A stretch of DNA of 57,466 nucleotides from CAYFUR01 sp964346275 (lineage in GTDB: Bacteria > Sumerlaeota > Sumerlaeia > SLMS01): the NCBI GenBank assembly GCA_964346275.1, contig CAYFUR010000009.1, positions 1-57,466 on the forward strand. The letters run 5' to 3'. Both the position numbers and the translations under genes were made by a program. Shown one piece after another: positions 25,086 to 34,332 of this stretch; position 1 is the first letter of the stretch, and the number at the start of each line of letters is the position of its first letter. Under the pieces are notes generated by a model. The model did not search any database. It was not told where the DNA came from and saw only the letters and a program-made list of their open reading frames with translations.

Positions 25086-26255
25086 TTGAAATACCGCATT
25101 TTGTTTGCCAATTACGAATATCCACCGCTCGGCGGGGGAGGGTCGACAGCTTCCCAGCATCTGGCTCATGAACTCGCCTTTCGTGGCAACCGTGTTGAGG
25201 TTGTGACGGCGGGATTTCGCGGGCTCCAGCGCGTCGAGCGGCATGGCCATCTGCGGGTGCGGCGCGTCCCGGCCCTTCGAAGCCGGATGGGGCAATCGAA
25301 CCCCTTCGAGATGATGAGCTATGTCCTTTCCGCGGCGCCCTCTCTTTTACTCCGCGGCTCGCGCCGCCCCGACGCGGTGGTCTCTTTTCATTCCATTCCC
25401 TCGGGCCTGGCGGCTTTTCCGTTTTGTGCGATTCGCGGTATTCCCCACATCATCCTGTTCCAGGGCGGGGATATCCCTGGCTGGCTTCCGGGGGAACTGG
25501 AATTCTACCACAAGCTGACGCTGTGGCTGAACCGCTGGATCGTCCATCGTTCGGCGGCGGCGCTGGCGAATAGCGACGGGCTGGCAGAGCTGGCGCAAAA
25601 GTCTTTCACGAAGAAAAAAATTGGCGTCCTCTATGGAGGCGCGAATCTCGACCTGTTTCGTCCTCCGGAGGACCGCCGACGGGGAAGGACTGGCCCGGTT
25701 CGCCTCTTTTTCGTGGGACGACTGACCACGCAAAAAGGCGTTGATGTTTTGCTGGACGCGCTGGCGCGGCCGGAGCTGCGCGATCTCTCCTGGAGGTTGG
25801 ACCTTGCCGGAATGGGTCCGTTGCAAAAAGACTTCGAGGCGCAAGCGGCCCGCCTTGGCCTCGCCGATCAAGTTCGTTTTATGGGCTGGCGCGACCGGGA
25901 CGAGGTGAATCGCCTCTATAAAGAATCGGATGTGCTCGTTTTTCCGTCCCGTTACGAAGGCATGTCCAACGTCGTGCTGGAGGCGCTTGCTTCAGGCCTG
26001 CCGATTCTCGGGACGAGAATCGCGGGAACGGAGCAAATTGTCGAGGATGGCGAGAACGGCTACCTGGTGGAGGTGGACGACCGCGAGGCGCTGGCCGACC
26101 GGATTCGCCGCGTTGTCGAGGACAGGGACCTGCGCCTTCGCCTTGGCGATGAAGCGCGGGCGCGGGCGGAAAAGGACTGGGCCTGGCCGGCCCGCGCAAA
26201 AGAATTGGAAGAACTCATTTCCCGGGTTGTTGAAAAAGCGAGAGAGAAGCCATGA
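25086..26255 (+). CDS. Glycosyltransferase family 4
   Basis: This 389-residue cytosolic or membrane-associated enzyme transfers a sugar from a nucleotide donor. The N-terminal Rossmann half starts ILFANYEYPPLGGGGSTASQHLA, where the Gly-rich loop binds the acceptor side. The C-terminal half has RLFFVGRLTTQKGVDVLLDAL and the E-x7-E motif in YEGMSNVVLEALASGLPIL. All belong to the GT4 (GT-B fold) family. The start is a TTG at 25086. The stop codon overlaps the ATG of the following secreted esterase by four bases, so they form a two-gene operon. The sugar and acceptor are not predictable. Confidence 0.92.
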   Translation: MKYRILFANYEYPPLGGGGSTASQHLAHELAFRGNRVEVVTAGFRGLQRVERHGHLRVRRVPALRSRMGQSNPFEMMSYVLSAAPSLLLRGSRRPDAVVSFHSIPSGLAAFPFCAIRGIPHIILFQGGDIPGWLPGELEFYHKLTLWLNRWIVHRSAAALANSDGLAELAQKSFTKKKIGVLYGGANLDLFRPPEDRRRGRTGPVRLFFVGRLTTQKGVDVLLDALARPELRDLSWRLDLAGMGPLQKDFEAQAARLGLADQVRFMGWRDRDEVNRLYKESDVLVFPSRYEGMSNVVLEALASGLPILGTRIAGTEQIVEDGENGYLVEVDDREALADRIRRVVEDRDLRLRLGDEARARAEKDWAWPARAKELEELISRVVEKAREKP

Positions 26256-27412
26256 GAACAATCTGCCTGATGCTGCTGGTCCTTGCCGTCCTCTCTTTCC
26301 CTGATGGGCTGAGTGCCCAAGGGCCCTACGAAACGGGGATTGGATTCGATGGGAAAGATGCCCGCCAGGATGATGTTTTTTCGGCGGAATACGACTCCCA
26401 GCTCCCCGCGAGGCCGGGAACCTTTGATGCCCCGGCAGCGGCAAGATGCCGGCCGGCGCTGAATCCCATGACGGTGAAGTGGATCGAGCCCAGCGGCGGA
26501 GTGAATGCCGATACGGGGCTGTTGATCCTTCTTTACGGGATCAATGCGAGTGTCGATTGCACCTTGCCCTTCTTCGGACCTGAGCAGGCCTGGGTGGACC
26601 AGCGGAATCTCGTCGTGGCCGTTCCTCTCTACCGGAATCTTTCGTTCTTTGCGCCTTACGACTTTGGCAAATACCAGGTCGTGGACGTGCTGCGGGCCAC
26701 GGGGGCCATGCTCGAGCGATATCCTTCCATCAATCGCAAGCGGCTTTACCTCATTGGGGGTTCCGGCGGCGGGCATTTAGGGCTCCAGGTTCTTCAACTC
26801 ACTCCAGAGCTTTGGGCCGAGGTGCATATACACAAGGCGATTACGAAAATCACGGTGCCCGAGGATGTCTTGTCCGGAGGGTTCGAGGAGGATCCGCCCC
26901 AGGGATGGAACGTGAACCTGCGTTACCCGACGGAGCAGGGCAACCTGGACGATCAGACGTGGCGGCATTACCGCGCAGAGCGCACGCTCCGGTCGCCCGC
27001 GGCCCACGCGGCGATCGAGCCCCGGACCGGACCGAACGCGCCCCGTGTCTATATGTTCCACGGCGACGCTGATCCCACCGTGGACTATCAGCATTTTCTC
27101 CATTATCGGTCCATGCTCGAAACGGGCACGGGCCAGGAGGCGCGTGAAGACGAGCCGGGGGTCTGGAACCTTGCAAACTGGACCTTCATGCGTCTCGATG
27201 GCGAAGATCACATCTACGATAACTTTGCTGTTTCCAGTACCCGGGTGGCGGAGGCCTTTTCCCGCGAGAGAGCGGGGGTTCCGCCCGGAGTGGTGGCTGC
27301 CTCCCTTCCCATTCACGATGGATGGACTTATATCTATACGGGGGAGTTGGGCGAGGTGCGCGTGGATACCATTCAAACGCAAGCGGCGCAAGTTGCCTGG
27401 ACGCTTTACTGA
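26252..27412 (+). CDS. Secreted alpha/beta-hydrolase (esterase/depolymerase-like)
   Basis: This 386-residue protein begins with a signal peptide (MRTICLMLLVLAVLSFPDGLSAQ) and is exported. The nucleophile elbow is LIGGSGGGHLGLQ, with Ser as nucleophile. The acid is probably in MFHGDADPTVDY and the catalytic His in DGEDHIYDN, the order expected for PHB-depolymerase/feruloyl-esterase-like enzymes. The segment WIEPSGGVNADTGLLILLYG carries the first strand and oxyanion side. It overlaps the glycosyltransferase gene by four bases. A hydrolase paired with a glycosyltransferase suggests work on a surface glycan or its ester groups, but the substrate is unknown. Confidence 0.82.
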   Translation: MRTICLMLLVLAVLSFPDGLSAQGPYETGIGFDGKDARQDDVFSAEYDSQLPARPGTFDAPAAARCRPALNPMTVKWIEPSGGVNADTGLLILLYGINASVDCTLPFFGPEQAWVDQRNLVVAVPLYRNLSFFAPYDFGKYQVVDVLRATGAMLERYPSINRKRLYLIGGSGGGHLGLQVLQLTPELWAEVHIHKAITKITVPEDVLSGGFEEDPPQGWNVNLRYPTEQGNLDDQTWRHYRAERTLRSPAAHAAIEPRTGPNAPRVYMFHGDADPTVDYQHFLHYRSMLETGTGQEAREDEPGVWNLANWTFMRLDGEDHIYDNFAVSSTRVAEAFSRERAGVPPGVVAASLPIHDGWTYIYTGELGEVRVDTIQTQAAQVAWTLY

Positions 27413-27677
27413 GCGATGTGCCGCGGGCGGATGAATGAGGCTTGTGCCGCCGGTTCCGTGATGAGCGTTTCGTGCGTGGCTGAGCGCGCGCTGCAAGAGC
27501 ATGATGCGGCTGCGAGGAATCATAATCGGCATGGTGCGTTGAGGTTGCCTTCACACGAGAATGGCGACGGCCACTTTGCATGCATCAGTCCGATTATGCC
27601 GCCATTTCCGAAGGATTCCTTTGCCCACGGCGGCGTATTGGATCAAACTGCGGGTGTTTTTTTGACCGCATTCCCTC

Positions 27678-27685
27678 AAAGGAGG
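27678..27685 (+). promoter_or_regulatory. Shine-Dalgarno site fixing the folD start
   Basis: AAAGGAGG lies six bases before the TTG at 27692. This near-perfect site shows that translation begins at that TTG and not at one of the upstream ATG codons in the same frame. The 279-base stretch after the esterase gene (27413-27691) shows no other gene. Confidence 0.85.
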
Positions 27686-27691
27686 CGTCCC

Positions 27692-28597
27692 TTGCCCGCT
27701 CAATTGATCGATGGAAAAGCCATTGCCGCAGACATTCGCCGGGAAGTCGCCACAGGCGTCGAAGGACTCACCGCGGAGGGTTATGCTCCTCCGGGGCTGG
27801 GAGTCATCCTCGTTGGCGAGGATCCCGCCTCCCAGGCCTATGTGCGCATGAAGACCAAGGCCTGCAAGGAAGCGGGTTTTCATTCCGTGCAGATCAACCT
27901 GGATGATACCGTTTCCCAGGAGGAATTGCTCGACCACGTTGGCCGTCTGAACGCTGATCCGGCGATTCACGGGATCCTGGTCCAGCTTCCGCTGCCTCAG
28001 CAGATCGATGAACGAGAAGTGATTGAATCCATCCTGCCTGGCAAGGATGTCGACGGTTTTCACCCGATCAATATCGGAAATCTGGCAATCGGCACCCCGA
28101 CTTTTGTCGCCTGCACGCCACTCGGCGTGCTGGAACTGATCCGGCGTGCCGGCGTGGAAACTTCCGGTGCCTTTGCCGTGGTTCTGGGCCGCAGCAACAT
28201 TGTTGGCAAACCAATGGCCCAGTTGCTTTCGCGCAAGGGCCCCGGCGGAAACGCCACCGTTTGCATTTGCCACAGCCGGACGCGCGACCTGGCCGGCGTC
28301 TGCCGCATGGCGGATATCCTGGTTGCCGCCATTGGCAGCGCGGGTTTCGTGACCCGGGACATGGTCAAGCCGGGTGCAACCGTCATCGACGTGGGGATTA
28401 ACCGGGTGGACGATCCTTCGGCAAAGCGTGGCTACCGCCTCGTGGGTGATGTGGAATTCGAGCCCGTGAAAGAGATCGCCGGGGCCATCACCCCCGTCCC
28501 CGGAGGGGTCGGGCCCATGACCATCGCCATGCTGCTCGGCAACACCTTGCGCAGCGCCCGGCAACACGCCGGAGTGGATCCCGGCGAGCTGTTATGA
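27692..28597 (+). CDS. folD: Bifunctional methylenetetrahydrofolate dehydrogenase/cyclohydrolase
   Basis: FolD interconverts 5,10-methylene-, 5,10-methenyl- and 10-formyl-tetrahydrofolate in the cytoplasm. From the TTG at 27692 the protein has 301 residues, the family size, beginning LPAQLIDGKAIAADIRREV. The substrate site is YVRMKTKACKEAG with its catalytic Lys. ILVQLPLPQQID, KDVDGFHPINIG, VVLGRSNIVGKPMAQLL and VPGGVGPMTIAMLLGNT are all classical motifs. The TTG start, with its strong ribosome site, may keep expression modest. The stop overlaps the ATG of the permease gene by four bases. Confidence 0.97.
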   Translation: MPAQLIDGKAIAADIRREVATGVEGLTAEGYAPPGLGVILVGEDPASQAYVRMKTKACKEAGFHSVQINLDDTVSQEELLDHVGRLNADPAIHGILVQLPLPQQIDEREVIESILPGKDVDGFHPINIGNLAIGTPTFVACTPLGVLELIRRAGVETSGAFAVVLGRSNIVGKPMAQLLSRKGPGGNATVCICHSRTRDLAGVCRMADILVAAIGSAGFVTRDMVKPGATVIDVGINRVDDPSAKRGYRLVGDVEFEPVKEIAGAITPVPGGVGPMTIAMLLGNTLRSARQHAGVDPGELL

Positions 28598-29892
28598 CTC
28601 CGAGGGGGTGGCTTTGGCTGATTGCTCGCGATGTTTCCGCCCAGAAACGCCGCGCCGCCCTTCTTATCCTTTGCCTACTCCTCTCCGCCACGCTGGTTGG
28701 CATCGTCTATACGGCATTTGCGTATATGCGGGAGGAAGTCCGCCCGCGCCTCCGCGAGCTGTTTCCCGAGCGCCGCGTTGTGATTCGCTCGCGGACGGGG
28801 GAAGTGCTTTTCCTTCAGACCCAGGGGCCCCGCATTACGGAAAAGGCCGTCCGGGCTTATCGTGAAATGCCCGAGGCCGAGGCGGTTTACCCTCAGCTCT
28901 CCGCCGCTTTTCCTGTTTCCGCGGAATTCAATATGGAATCGATCGGAACGGGATTCCAGACCGATATTATTCTCTTTGGCGTTCCCCGCGAGATGGTTGC
29001 GGACGATATCTTTCCGCCAGCGGAGAAGGCTCCTCCCCGAGGCGGCGAGAAGCCGATTCCCGTTCTCATATCCGAATACTTTCTGGATGCCTACAATCTT
29101 GGCCTGGCGGAAAGCTCGGGCATGCCGAAACTCGGCCGCAGCGCCGTTCTTGGGATCGAGTTTGACCTGATTCTGGGGGAATCCACGGTGGCCCTGGGTG
29201 AAAGCGCCGCCCCGGCGCGCACCGTCCCCGCACGCGTGGTAGGCCTGACGCCCAACCCCGACCTGTTTGGTGTGATCATGCCGCTGGGCAAGCTGAAGGA
29301 TTACAATGCCGTCCATGCGCCGCAAAAAACAACCGCCTACACGGCGCTGCATATCGATCTTGCCGATCCCGCCGGCCTGCCTGCAGTCCAGCAGAAAGCC
29401 CGCGATCTCGGCCTGGAAATCGACGCCCAGGCGGAAACGCTCGAGCGATACCTGCGCATTATTCGCACGATCGAAGGAATTCTTTTCGGCGCTCTTGCCG
29501 CGGTTCTCCTGCTCGCTGCCGTGGGCGTCTCTACCACAACAGGCGCCATCGTGCGCAGCCAGCGCCCCCGGTGGGGGCTCTACCGCGCCACGGGCCTCCC
29601 GCCCCATGGTGTGCGTCTGCTCGCAACGGGCCATGCGCTCGCGGCCTCTCTGCCCGCCGGCTTTCTTGCAATGTTACTGGTTACGGGGATTCTGAAGGGC
29701 CTGTCCGGAGCCTTTGGGGAAGCTGTCCGCGAACTCTCGATTATTCCCGGCGATCCGTTCGCTCCGTCTCTCTCCCTCTATCTTGTCATAGCGGTGTTTT
29801 CGCTTCTCTTTGCCATTCTGCCCGCGTGGTTTTTCACGCGCTCGATCACGAAGACACGCCCGGCGGAGTTGTTCGCGGAAAGATCATTGTGA
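28594..29892 (+). CDS. FtsX/MacB-like ABC transporter permease
   Basis: This 432-residue inner-membrane protein has one N-terminal span (about 18-42), a periplasmic domain of about 250 residues, and three spans in the last third (about 297-320, 348-375, 392-418). That is the four-helix topology of FtsX-like permeases (MacB, LolC/E). The C-terminal part contains GAIVRSQRPRWGLYRATGLP, matching the conserved cytoplasmic R-x-x-E/G-L-x-R-A-x-G segment, and ends TRPAELF, similar to the P-x-x-x-L ending of the family. No ATPase gene is adjacent; it must use one encoded elsewhere. It overlaps folD by four bases, probably without functional relation. Confidence 0.82.
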   Translation: MTPRGWLWLIARDVSAQKRRAALLILCLLLSATLVGIVYTAFAYMREEVRPRLRELFPERRVVIRSRTGEVLFLQTQGPRITEKAVRAYREMPEAEAVYPQLSAAFPVSAEFNMESIGTGFQTDIILFGVPREMVADDIFPPAEKAPPRGGEKPIPVLISEYFLDAYNLGLAESSGMPKLGRSAVLGIEFDLILGESTVALGESAAPARTVPARVVGLTPNPDLFGVIMPLGKLKDYNAVHAPQKTTAYTALHIDLADPAGLPAVQQKARDLGLEIDAQAETLERYLRIIRTIEGILFGALAAVLLLAAVGVSTTTGAIVRSQRPRWGLYRATGLPPHGVRLLATGHALAASLPAGFLAMLLVTGILKGLSGAFGEAVRELSIIPGDPFAPSLSLYLVIAVFSLLFAILPAWFFTRSITKTRPAELFAERSL

Positions 29893-29980
29893 GAAGAGTT
29901 TTCTCGATCCCGCGCCGAGGCTGATTAATAAAGAGCAAAATGGATTAAGAGGATGAGATTGAGGGGGAAGGCAGAAGGTT

Positions 29981-31114
29981 TCAGTTCTCCTCTTTGTAAT
30001 CCTTGGCTTCTTCGATATCCTGCTGCAGGTTTTCCGCCAGCGTGGCAATCTCGGGATTTTCATCGTCTTCCTGGCGCCGGATAACGGGCTTGGCGCGTTC
30101 CGGGTCGGCAGCCGCGAGCCAGGTCATAGCCGCGCGGCGTATATCCAGGTCTTCCTTCTCATCCTCAACGATGGCGATGAGTTCATCCACGCGCTGGCGG
30201 GCGACCGACTGCAATTTCTGCCGCGCTGCATAGCGCTCGTCGTAGTCAAAGACGTTTCTCGAAGCGCGCAGCAGGCCGCGCAGGCTTGTCGGCAGCGTGG
30301 TGTCCTGCGGCGGGGGATTCATCATGCGGCGCATGACTTCGCTGCGATAGACGGAAACGTCCTTCCCCTCGTTCTCATACCAGGTTTCCAACTGCTGGGC
30401 GAGTTCCTGGCGCATTTCTTTTGGCGTATTCTCTGTATAGCCGTAATTCCTTCCGATGAGAAAATACACGGTTCGGAATGCCGCAATACTATCTTGCGAT
30501 TCCGTCTGCTGGGCCAGGAGGACCACCGCGCCGAGGCCGTCGTTGCGGCCCATCTGTCCGAGAGCCAGTGCCCCTTTTGTAGTGAACGCCGTAGCTGGTT
30601 CCGTGCGCATGACGCGCAAGACCACGGATGCCGCGCGGGGGTCGCCAATCAAGCCAAGCGCGGTGATGGCATTCAGTGAGAGCATCCGTTCCGCCAATTC
30701 CATCCGTTCACCGCGTGAGCGCATGGAGACCCGCTCAAAGTCGCGGCGGAGAACCTGGCTGATCCCTGCCGGTAATTCCCGCTCGGCAATGCGCATGAGA
30801 ATCGGCACGGCTTCCTCCGCACCGGTGACCCCAAGTTCCTTAATCGCCTGGTTGACCAGTTCGATTTTCAGGAGAGGCTCCTGAGGAAGTCCCATGGGCA
30901 GGGCCTCTTCGTTGAAGCCCTCTTTGAGAAAGGCCAGCAGGTCTTCCGTGGCCGGCCTGATGCCGTGGGACAGCAGCAATTCGCGCCGGTCTTCCAGCGA
31001 CGGATCGTCGATGATCGGGCGCGGCCATTGTTCCTCTGCGGCTGCGTTTTCCTGGGCAAGGACGGACCCCGCACAGAGACAGAGCACAGCAATGAAGGAT
31101 ACGAGGATTCTCAT
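29981..31114 (-). CDS. Secreted HEAT-repeat-like protein
   Basis: This 377-residue protein has a signal peptide (MRILVSFIAVLCLCAGSVLAQ). The remaining sequence is almost all helical and contains alternating pairs typical of HEAT/Armadillo scaffolds, such as EEAVPILMRIAERELPAG, LNAITALGLIGDPRAASVVL and TKGALALGQMGRNDGLGAVV. Such periplasmic solenoids usually bind proteins. No enzyme motif is present. The ATG overlaps the smpB stop codon by four bases, and the cohesin-domain gene lies upstream of smpB. This makes it the last gene of a three-gene minus-strand operon. Confidence 0.78.
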   Translation of the reverse strand: MRILVSFIAVLCLCAGSVLAQENAAAEEQWPRPIIDDPSLEDRRELLLSHGIRPATEDLLAFLKEGFNEEALPMGLPQEPLLKIELVNQAIKELGVTGAEEAVPILMRIAERELPAGISQVLRRDFERVSMRSRGERMELAERMLSLNAITALGLIGDPRAASVVLRVMRTEPATAFTTKGALALGQMGRNDGLGAVVLLAQQTESQDSIAAFRTVYFLIGRNYGYTENTPKEMRQELAQQLETWYENEGKDVSVYRSEVMRRMMNPPPQDTTLPTSLRGLLRASRNVFDYDERYAARQKLQSVARQRVDELIAIVEDEKEDLDIRRAAMTWLAAADPERAKPVIRRQEDDENPEIATLAENLQQDIEEAKDYKEEN

Positions 31115-31590
31115 CGCACTTTCATTTCGCGGGCCATATCGCGGGCGATGTCCCGCTGCTTGATGGTTTCCCGCTTGTCATGGACCTTCTTGCCGCGCGC
31201 GAGGCCGATCTGTGCCTTGGCCCATCCCTTCTGATTGAAGTAGACCTTGAGGGGCACGATAGTCAGGCCCTTTTGCGTCGCCCCGCCGATGAGCTTTTCA
31301 ATTTCGCGGCGATGCAGCAAAAGCTGGCGGTCGCGCGTGGGGTTTTCTTCCACGTTGCCTTGCTCGTAAGGCTTGATGTGCATACCACGCAGATAGATAT
31401 CGCCGCCGCGTGGCTGCGCATAGACATCGGTGAGCGAGGCGTTGCCCTGGCGCAGGCTTTTGACCTCGTTGCCGGTGAGCGCCAAACCCGCTTCGAAGGT
31501 TTCGATAATCTCGTATTCAAATCGCGCACGGCGGTTCTTGATGACGATATCGTTGCTGAATTTCGGTTGTTTGTTTTTCTTTTTACTCAT
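31111..31590 (-). CDS. smpB: SsrA-binding protein SmpB
   Basis: This 159-residue protein binds tmRNA and brings it to stalled ribosomes for trans-translation. FSNDIVIKNRRARFEYEI opens the beta barrel, followed by TGNEVKSLRQGNASLTDVYA, GMHIKPYEQGN, DRQLLLHRREI and the basic tail DKRETIKQRDIARDMAREM. All belong to SmpB, whose usual length is 150-165 residues. It sits between genes for two exported proteins, with seven bases to the upstream stop and a four-base overlap downstream. The ssrA gene was not found here. RNase R, its functional partner, is about 15 kb away. Confidence 0.97.
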   Translation of the reverse strand: MSKKKNKQPKFSNDIVIKNRRARFEYEIIETFEAGLALTGNEVKSLRQGNASLTDVYAQPRGGDIYLRGMHIKPYEQGNVEENPTRDRQLLLHRREIEKLIGGATQKGLTIVPLKVYFNQKGWAKAQIGLARGKKVHDKRETIKQRDIARDMAREMKVR

Positions 31591-31596
31591 TCGTGT

Positions 31597-33033
31597 TTAT
31601 TCTGCCGAGGCATTTTGCTCTTTCCGGAGCCGTTCCGCTTCCTGGGCTACTTCCTTGTTAACCGCCGGGAGGGCGGAAACAACGATCCCGCGGGCGCCAT
31701 CGGCGAAAACCTGTGGGTCTCCGAGGGCGTCGCGCCCGTTGAAGGTGATTTCCGTGCCCGGGGTGCGGGGTTTCCGGCTGAAGCGAAAGACAATGGGCGA
31801 GCCCGACGTGGGGCGTTTAGGAACCATATAGATCCGGGCAAAGGTGCCGGATTTGCCACGGGCGACATCGGGGTTGTCGGTTCCCACGCGATAAGAAATA
31901 ATACCCCGGTGTTGATAGACCACATTGTCTATATGATAGTTCCAGGGCCATTTGTCGTGAAAGGGGCCATCGTGGATATTCTTCTGAAGCGTGATAAAAT
32001 TATCCCGGTCTTTGTCCAAGACCCGGAAGATTTGCGGGTCGAAGGTCAGTAAAACCTGCAAGTTGTCGATATTGGAAAACGCCGTATTATCGAGTGCCAG
32101 ATCCAGTGAGAAGACTTCTCCAACGACGGGAGTTTCTTCCGGAGGCCTGATGAACAGCTTCACGCCGCCGACCTTGGCGTCGGTGCCTTCATAGACCTTG
32201 GGCGAGTTGAGCATCGCTTCCGCTTCACGCGGATCTTCGGGAAGGATCGTGACGGATGTATTCAGTGTGCCATCGCCGGGCTGGCCCGGATTGCCGAGGA
32301 GATCCTGGCCGCGGCCGACAATCGCGGTGTGAATGTCTTCGCGCGAGCTGAACTCGATGAGCGTCGTGCGGGTGACCTGTTCCGCTTTCCAGCGCACTTT
32401 GAGCACCGGGACATCGTTGAGCACGACGGGCTCTTCCAGCTGGGCCTCATACATGATCACGCCGAAGGAGGGATCGACTTCGGCGGTCGGCTCGACCTTG
32501 AGATGAGGGGCCAGCATGGAATCGTTAATCGACATGGGTTGGAGGTAGTCTGTGTCGTAGGACAACAGAACGCGAATCTCCTGGAACGGAAGCAGGTTCT
32601 GATTGTCGAAACTGATTTCCGTGGTGAATTCCTCGCCCACGGTGACCTGGAAATCCTGGCGGTCGCTCCGGCCTTCGGGATGGATGCGCAGCATCATCGA
32701 TTCGGTGTCCAGGCGGGCTTTGAATTCGCCCAGCGATGGGCCAGATGGTGTTTTTTCCGGCTCGGCGCGGCGTCTCGCCTGTCTGTCTTGCTGGGCCCGG
32801 CGGCGTTGTTCCGCTTCGCGCTGGTCTGCCTGCTGCTGTTGCTGACTGGATTGCTGCTCGTTGCTCTGTTGTTGCTGCTGCTGGTTGCCCTGGTTTTCCG
32901 AGGATTCCTGCTGCTGCTCGCCCTCCTGGCTCCACGCCGGAGTGACGAAAGCACACCCCGCCGCCAGCGCGAACGCTGCCAGACCCAGGCAAGTCATGCG
33001 TCGAAATGGAATCACGCTTTTCCTCACGATCAT
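31597..33033 (-). CDS. Exported cohesin-like domain protein with Gln-rich linker
   Basis: The 478-residue protein starts at the ATG at 33033, which has GGGGAG six bases upstream. It has a signal sequence ending near TPAWSQ, with a possible lipobox-like AAGC. Next is a Gln/Ser-rich low-complexity stretch (about residues 35-95) and then two related beta-sandwich domains. These resemble cohesin domains: VTVGEEFTTEISFDNQNLLPF with LLSYDTDYLQP, and VVGEVFSLDLALDNTAFS with LLTFDPQIFRVLDKDRDNF. Cohesin folds bind dockerins or stabilise surface assemblies; no dockerin was seen in the window. It is followed by smpB and the HEAT-like gene on the same transcript. Confidence 0.8.
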   Translation of the reverse strand: MIVRKSVIPFRRMTCLGLAAFALAAGCAFVTPAWSQEGEQQQESSENQGNQQQQQQSNEQQSSQQQQQADQREAEQRRRAQQDRQARRRAEPEKTPSGPSLGEFKARLDTESMMLRIHPEGRSDRQDFQVTVGEEFTTEISFDNQNLLPFQEIRVLLSYDTDYLQPMSINDSMLAPHLKVEPTAEVDPSFGVIMYEAQLEEPVVLNDVPVLKVRWKAEQVTRTTLIEFSSREDIHTAIVGRGQDLLGNPGQPGDGTLNTSVTILPEDPREAEAMLNSPKVYEGTDAKVGGVKLFIRPPEETPVVGEVFSLDLALDNTAFSNIDNLQVLLTFDPQIFRVLDKDRDNFITLQKNIHDGPFHDKWPWNYHIDNVVYQHRGIISYRVGTDNPDVARGKSGTFARIYMVPKRPTSGSPIVFRFSRKPRTPGTEITFNGRDALGDPQVFADGARGIVVSALPAVNKEVAQEAERLRKEQNASAE

Positions 33034-33138
33034 ATTCGGCTCCCCCTTTACGGCATAGGGGACTGATAGGCGTAGCAATAGGATTGCCTGCCCGGGCTGT
33101 CGAGCCGCTTTTCTTTCGAGGTCGGAGGATTCCGGAGA

Positions 33139-34212
33139 TTACTGCTGGGTCCGGAGATATTCCTCGAGCCATGCCGTGCTCGCGCCGATGGCCTCGTAAG
33201 CTTTTTCCCAATCGACATTCATGACATCCGATTCCTTCAGTTCGGGCAGGCGCTCGGGACCGGGGATGCCTTCGCGAACGGGAATTTGCGCCGACCGCGA
33301 AGCAGCCAGCTTGGCTTCCACTTCATGCGTGAGAAGGTAATCGATGAGGGCCTTGCCGTTTTCCTGGTTCGGGCTGTTCTTGATGAGGACCAGTGTGTTG
33401 GGCATGAGGGGCGTGCCTTGGCCGGCGGGACCTTCCTCGGGATAGACGATTTCGACGTTCGCGCCGTCGAGAATCGCGCCGTGGGCGTCGTCGGTATCCG
33501 TCATACAGAAGGCGACTTCGCCCGCCGCGGCGGCGTCGCGCGCCTGGGCGTTGCCGGCGACCATGATGTTGTTCTCCAGGGCGCCGCGCCAGAACTCCTT
33601 GGCGGATTCCGGCCCGGCCTGCGACCACATAATTGCGGCATGGGTATTCGTCGTGCCGAAAAGCGGCTTGGCAAAGGCACCCTGGTTCTTCCATTCCGGC
33701 GAGGCCAGATCCTGAATCTTTGTGGGCCAGGCCGACTTGTCGGGCAGCACATCCTTGTTCACCATGAAGACACGCGCCCGGGCGGCAAAGCCGGTCCAGT
33801 GGCCCTCCGGGTCCTTCATACCCTTTGGGATATCCTCGGCCTGGGGCGAGCGATACTCCGTCGTCAGCCCTTCTTTCTTGAGCTGGATCGACCGCACGAT
33901 TTCGTTGTTCCAGAACACATCGCACCGCGGCCGGTAGCGTTCCGCCAGCAGGCGGTTGACCAAGCCCACTGTTTTCACGGCCTCGGTGTCATAGACGGCT
34001 TTCACATCGATGCCCGTGGCCTCTTCAAAGTCCGCAAGGATCGGCTCGCTGAATTGCTTGTCCAACGCGGTGTAGACGACGACTTCACCCGGATCGGCCT
34101 TCGCGGTTTTCTCGGCATTGGCTTCCTGGGCCGTGTCCTGCGCTCCGGCCGTCATGGCGGCGCCCAGCACTGCCACCGAGGCCATCAATCGGGTCACTCG
34201 ATTATGAAACAT
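33139..34212 (-). CDS. Periplasmic iron(III)-type ABC transporter substrate-binding protein
   Basis: This protein of about 357 residues has a signal peptide (RLMASVAVLGAAMTAGAQ) and the type 2 binding-protein fold of the AfuA/FbpA cluster. Visible motifs include VVVYTALDKQFSEPILADFEEATGI, CDVFWNNEIV, GFAARARVFMVNKD and AFAKPLFGTTNTHAAIMW. Iron(III) is the usual ligand, though thiamine, phosphonate or other anions are possible. The ATG at 34212 is chosen because GGAGG lies ten bases before it; starts at 34221 and 34251 are less likely. No permease or ATPase gene is adjacent, which is unusual because these systems are normally three-gene operons. It is divergent from the response regulator. Confidence 0.85.
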   Translation of the reverse strand: MFHNRVTRLMASVAVLGAAMTAGAQDTAQEANAEKTAKADPGEVVVYTALDKQFSEPILADFEEATGIDVKAVYDTEAVKTVGLVNRLLAERYRPRCDVFWNNEIVRSIQLKKEGLTTEYRSPQAEDIPKGMKDPEGHWTGFAARARVFMVNKDVLPDKSAWPTKIQDLASPEWKNQGAFAKPLFGTTNTHAAIMWSQAGPESAKEFWRGALENNIMVAGNAQARDAAAAGEVAFCMTDTDDAHGAILDGANVEIVYPEEGPAGQGTPLMPNTLVLIKNSPNQENGKALIDYLLTHEVEAKLAASRSAQIPVREGIPGPERLPELKESDVMNVDWEKAYEAIGASTAWLEEYLRTQQ

Positions 34213-34290
34213 CCCTGTCATTCCTCCAGTTTTGAAGAGTCTGGCCAGCACACATCCTCCTGATATCGAGTGTCAAGGCACTCCGAACGG

Positions 34291-34332
34291 CCTTCCAACC
34301 TCCAGCTTCCAATCTCCAATATCCACCATCGA
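34291..34332. repeat. Degenerate 7-bp repeat array (locus C)
   Basis: Six consecutive units CCTTCCA, ACCTCCA, GCTTCCA, ATCTCCA, ATATCCA and CCATCGA keep a fixed TCCA or TCGA core with variable first bases. They lie between the divergent solute-binding protein and response regulator genes. Confidence 0.85.

Noticed and set aside
31111..31590. tmRNA gene near smpB
   Set aside because: I looked on both strands around smpB for the tRNA-like ends and tag frame and did not see them.
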